A stretch of DNA of 7,937 nt from an uncultured Haemophilus sp. GTDB lineage: Bacteria; Pseudomonadota; Gammaproteobacteria; Enterobacterales; Pasteurellaceae. The position numbers were made by a program, and so were the translations under genes. This document shows, in pieces, positions 5,893 through 7,937 of the stretch (positions are counted from its first letter, which is position 1; each line of letters opens with the position of its first letter). The DNA is taken from NCBI GenBank assembly GCA_902481695.1, contig CABSXY010000082.1:1-7937 (forward strand), given 5' to 3'. The notes under the pieces were generated by a model. It saw only the letters and a program-made list of their open reading frames with translations, did no database searches and was not told the DNA's origin.

Positions 5893-6172
5893 AGGCATGT
5901 CGTTAATGTCACTTTTATTAGCCTTATCGATTTTCAGCGGGTTATTTTTGATTTTTAACCGATGGACGACTGAGCAACGGAAAAGTGCGGTCAGCGTTTT
6001 TCAAGAATTTCAGGCAATTCAAATTGCTGAGAATCAGGCTCAACGTCAGTTTTTAGGCTTGTCTTGTGAAAATAGCATACAACAAAATGGCATTCAATTT
6101 TCAATTCAATGCAGTCATCATCAAGTGAATATACGCTATCCTCAAGGTGAATTTTTATTGAAAAGCGAGTAA
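5870..6172 (+). CDS. comQ: Competence pseudopilin-like small protein ComQ (GspI/PilV-like)
   Basis: Fourth and smallest gene of the operon (H. influenzae HI0941 position), 100 residues. The GTG start at 5870 has TTGGAG (5856-5861) 8 bases upstream and is preferred over the in-frame GTG at 5885. The signal is MRKIKVNKG then MSLMSLLLALSIFSGLFLIF; prepilin peptidase would cut after G9, leaving serine at +5 instead of glutamate. Only about 70 residues follow the membrane helix, with two cysteines (C66, C81) spaced for one disulfide. An uptake signal interrupts the coding sequence at 5983-5991, encoding SAV. The start lies inside the end of comP. recC follows after 37 bp. The GspI/PilV analogy rests on size and operon position only. 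Confidence 0.8.
   Translation: MRKIKVNKGMSLMSLLLALSIFSGLFLIFNRWTTEQRKSAVSVFQEFQAIQIAENQAQRQFLGLSCENSIQQNGIQFSIQCSHHQVNIRYPQGEFLLKSE
5983..5991 (+). repeat. DNA uptake signal sequence in comQ
   Basis: Exact AAGTGCGGT followed by CAGCGTTTTT, within comQ where it encodes part of RKSAVSVF. It is the only exact core inside the four pseudopilin genes. Confidence 0.85.
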
Positions 6173-6196
6173 AATAACGCATTGTTTTTGCTTTCA

Positions 6197-6212
6197 AAAG
6201 GGCGTTACTTTG
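6197..6212 (+). promoter_or_regulatory. Ribosome site and TTG start of recC
   Basis: AAAGGG (6197-6202) lies 7 bases before TTG (6210-6212), which opens the frame as MFVTYYSNQ, matching the conserved RecC N-terminus (E. coli MLRVYHSN). No ATG or GTG serves this role, so the TTG start is well supported. TAACGC (6175-6180) and GCGTTA (6202-6207) form a 6-bp inverted repeat that includes the spacer between ribosome site and start codon. Confidence 0.7.
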
Positions 6213-7937
6213 TTCGTTACTTATTATTCAAACCAACCGGAAATTCAAAAGGATATTTTAGTTTCGCTGTTGGAAAATTTACCGCAACATGATCCGTTTC
6301 AATCTGACATTGTGTTGGTGCAAAGTCCAGGTATGGCACAATGGTTACAAATGGAAATTGCTAAAAAACGCGGCGTTGCAGCGAATTTCCAATTCCCCAT
6401 GCCTTCCAGTTTTATTTGGAAACTTTACGCCGATAATTTGCCGAATGTTTCCACGCAAAACCCTTTTGAAAAAGATTCAACGTTATGGCGATTAATGCGA
6501 TTAATCCCTACCTTTTTACAGCAAAAAGAATTTGAACCATTAAAAAAATATTTAGCGTCTTCACCAGCATCAGAACAGCAAAAACTTTATCAATTAAGCC
6601 TAAAAGTTGCCGATTTATTTGACCAATATCTCGTCTATCGTCCCGAATGGATTGCCGCATGGGAAGAAAATAACGATGAAAAGATCTTGGATCAAATTAT
6701 TCAGCAAAAGCAGGAGCTTTCGGCATTAAATCCTACCTTTCTTTCTCAAATTAAAGGCAATATTCACTGGCAGGGAATTTTATGGCGAGCCTTGGTGGAT
6801 GATGTCCAACGTGATTTCGGTGGAAAAGCAAAGCATCGTGCTGCACTCAATCAACAATTTCTAGCATTATGTCGTGATCCCAATGTGACACTCAACTTAC
6901 CAGAACGTATTTTTATTTTTGGTATTCCTGCATTGCCAACGGTTTATCTCAATATTTTCCAAGCTATTTCTGCTAAAACAGACGTGCATTTATTCTTCAA
7001 TAATCCATGCCAAGAATATTGGGGCGATTTGCGAGATCTGAGTAAATCCTATTTATTAGAAAGACAGCGTTTCGTGCAAGAAACCAACGATGTGAAGCCT
7101 TTAATTTCAGCCGAGCAAGTGTCATGGGAACCTGACGACCTTGATTACACCAATCAACAAGAAGAATTGTTCAGCGGAAATCCGCTTTTAGCCTCTTGGG
7201 GAAAAATGGGGCGGGATTTTCTCTATCAATTAGTGCGAGATGAAGAAAATATTCAAGCCATTTCGCGTGATTACTATGCAGAACTTCCCGAAAAAACATT
7301 GTTAGGGCAGATCCAAAATCAAATTTTGACGTTAAGCCATGGTGCATTAAATGTAGAGAAAAATGACCGCTCTTTGGTGGTGAAATCTTGCCATAGCGCG
7401 ATGCGAGAAGTTGAAGTGCTGCATGATTATTTGTTGGATTTATTCAATCAAAATCAGCATAAGCCAAAAGAAGAACAGATTACACCAAAAGATGTGGTGG
7501 TCATGGTGGCCGATGTTAACCAATATACGCCTTATATTCAGGCTGTCTTTGGTGCGAATAGTGCGGACACACCCGTTATTCCGTTCTCAATTTCAGACAG
7601 TAAATTGTCTGAAAGTGATGTGATCGTGTCGAGCTATCTTTCCCTGTTAAATTTAAAAGAAAGCCAGTTTAGCGCGGAAGAAGTGCTCGCTTTATTGGAT
7701 ATTCCCGCTATCCGTGAGCGTTTTAATATTGCGCTTGCAGATCTTGAGCAAATTCGTGAGTGGGTAAAAGAGTCGGGTATCCGCTTTGGTTTGGAAAAAC
7801 TTCAGAATACACTAAATTTTAATGCATGGCAGGCTGGGCTTGAAAGTATGACCATAGGATATGAGATGCGTGAAGAGCAAGGCGTTTGGCAAGACAGTCT
7901 TGGACTTAATAGTAGCTATGGATTGAAAGGGCAGTTA
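6210..7937 (+). CDS. recC: Exodeoxyribonuclease V gamma subunit RecC, N-terminal half (cut by window end)
   Basis: Subunit of RecBCD, the helicase-nuclease that processes double-strand ends for homologous recombination; RecC splits the strands and recognises Chi. The frame stays open for 576 codons to the window end, about half of the roughly 1,120 residues usual for RecC. It aligns by eye with E. coli RecC throughout: YYSNQ (5-9), VQSPGMAQWLQ (37-47), PSSFIW (65-70), ADLFDQYLVYRPEW (134-147), GIPALP, HLFFNNPCQEYWGD (260-273), NPLLASWGKMGRD (324-336), SCHSAMREVEVLHD (393-406), VMVADVNQYTPYIQAVFG (431-448) and EEVLALLDIP. The start is TTG with a good ribosome site. It lies 37 bp after comQ on the same strand with no terminator in between, so it could be transcribed from the competence promoter. 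From memory, H. influenzae recC is likewise separated from recB-recD. Confidence 0.96.
   Translation, partial: MFVTYYSNQPEIQKDILVSLLENLPQHDPFQSDIVLVQSPGMAQWLQMEIAKKRGVAANFQFPMPSSFIWKLYADNLPNVSTQNPFEKDSTLWRLMRLIPTFLQQKEFEPLKKYLASSPASEQQKLYQLSLKVADLFDQYLVYRPEWIAAWEENNDEKILDQIIQQKQELSALNPTFLSQIKGNIHWQGILWRALVDDVQRDFGGKAKHRAALNQQFLALCRDPNVTLNLPERIFIFGIPALPTVYLNIFQAISAKTDVHLFFNNPCQEYWGDLRDLSKSYLLERQRFVQETNDVKPLISAEQVSWEPDDLDYTNQQEELFSGNPLLASWGKMGRDFLYQLVRDEENIQAISRDYYAELPEKTLLGQIQNQILTLSHGALNVEKNDRSLVVKSCHSAMREVEVLHDYLLDLFNQNQHKPKEEQITPKDVVVMVADVNQYTPYIQAVFGANSADTPVIPFSISDSKLSESDVIVSSYLSLLNLKESQFSAEEVLALLDIPAIRERFNIALADLEQIREWVKESGIRFGLEKLQNTLNFNAWQAGLESMTIGYEMREEQGVWQDSLGLNSSYGLKGQL

Noticed and set aside
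6289..6495. Plus-strand open frame inside recC (and another at 7411-7623)
   Set aside because: The recC frame is continuous from 6210 to the end and conserved, so these are out-of-frame shadows.
1..7937. CRISPR array, tRNA, rRNA or insertion sequence
   Set aside because: No regularly spaced repeats, no transposase-like frame and no tRNA- or rRNA-like sequence were seen; only the left-edge junction leaves a foreign element possible.

Overview
The window comes from a Pasteurellaceae genome, most likely Haemophilus. The proteins resemble H. influenzae and E. coli homologues, base composition is AT-rich, and there are seven exact copies of the Hin-type DNA uptake signal core AAGTGCGGT / ACCGCACTT (467, 1554, 1594, 2942, 2958, 3951 and 5983). 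I cannot name the species. From memory, the left block (thiP-thiQ-bioB) and the right block (suhB-comNOPQ-recC) lie far apart in H. influenzae Rd (HI1020-1022 versus HI0937-0942). Here they abut, so the organism is probably another Haemophilus species or a rearranged strain.

Layout. Bases 1-47 do not look like any neighbouring gene and end abruptly against the 3' two-thirds of thiP (48-1220, +), whose frame has a stop at 30-32. thiQ (1213-1842, +) overlaps the end of thiP. bioB follows (1916-2932, +). A perfect 13-bp hairpin built from two inverted uptake signals (2939-2969) separates bioB from the convergent suhB (2978-3778, -). A 199-bp divergent intergenic region carries the suhB promoter and, facing the other way, a textbook CRP-S (Sxy-dependent CRP) site at 3890-3911. 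Downstream are four tightly packed prepilin-like genes, comN-comO-comP-comQ (3978-6172, +). recC (6210 to the window end, +) follows after only 37 bp, starts with TTG and is cut by the window edge.

How the genes work together. thiP and thiQ encode the membrane and ATPase parts of the thiamine/TPP importer; the binding protein gene would lie to the left. bioB makes biotin from dethiobiotin. suhB encodes an inositol monophosphatase-family enzyme. comNOPQ form a minor-pseudopilin set for DNA uptake in natural competence. All four end up with an even number of cysteines (6, 6, 2, 2), as expected for disulfide-bonded periplasmic proteins. recC is part of the RecBCD nuclease/helicase. I see no terminator between comQ and recC, so recombination and DNA-uptake genes may share a transcript.

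I found no CRISPR array, tRNA, rRNA, complete mobile element or clearly novel system. The points most worth checking are the broken thiP end, the comQ-recC linkage, and the CRP-S site lying between two divergent genes.
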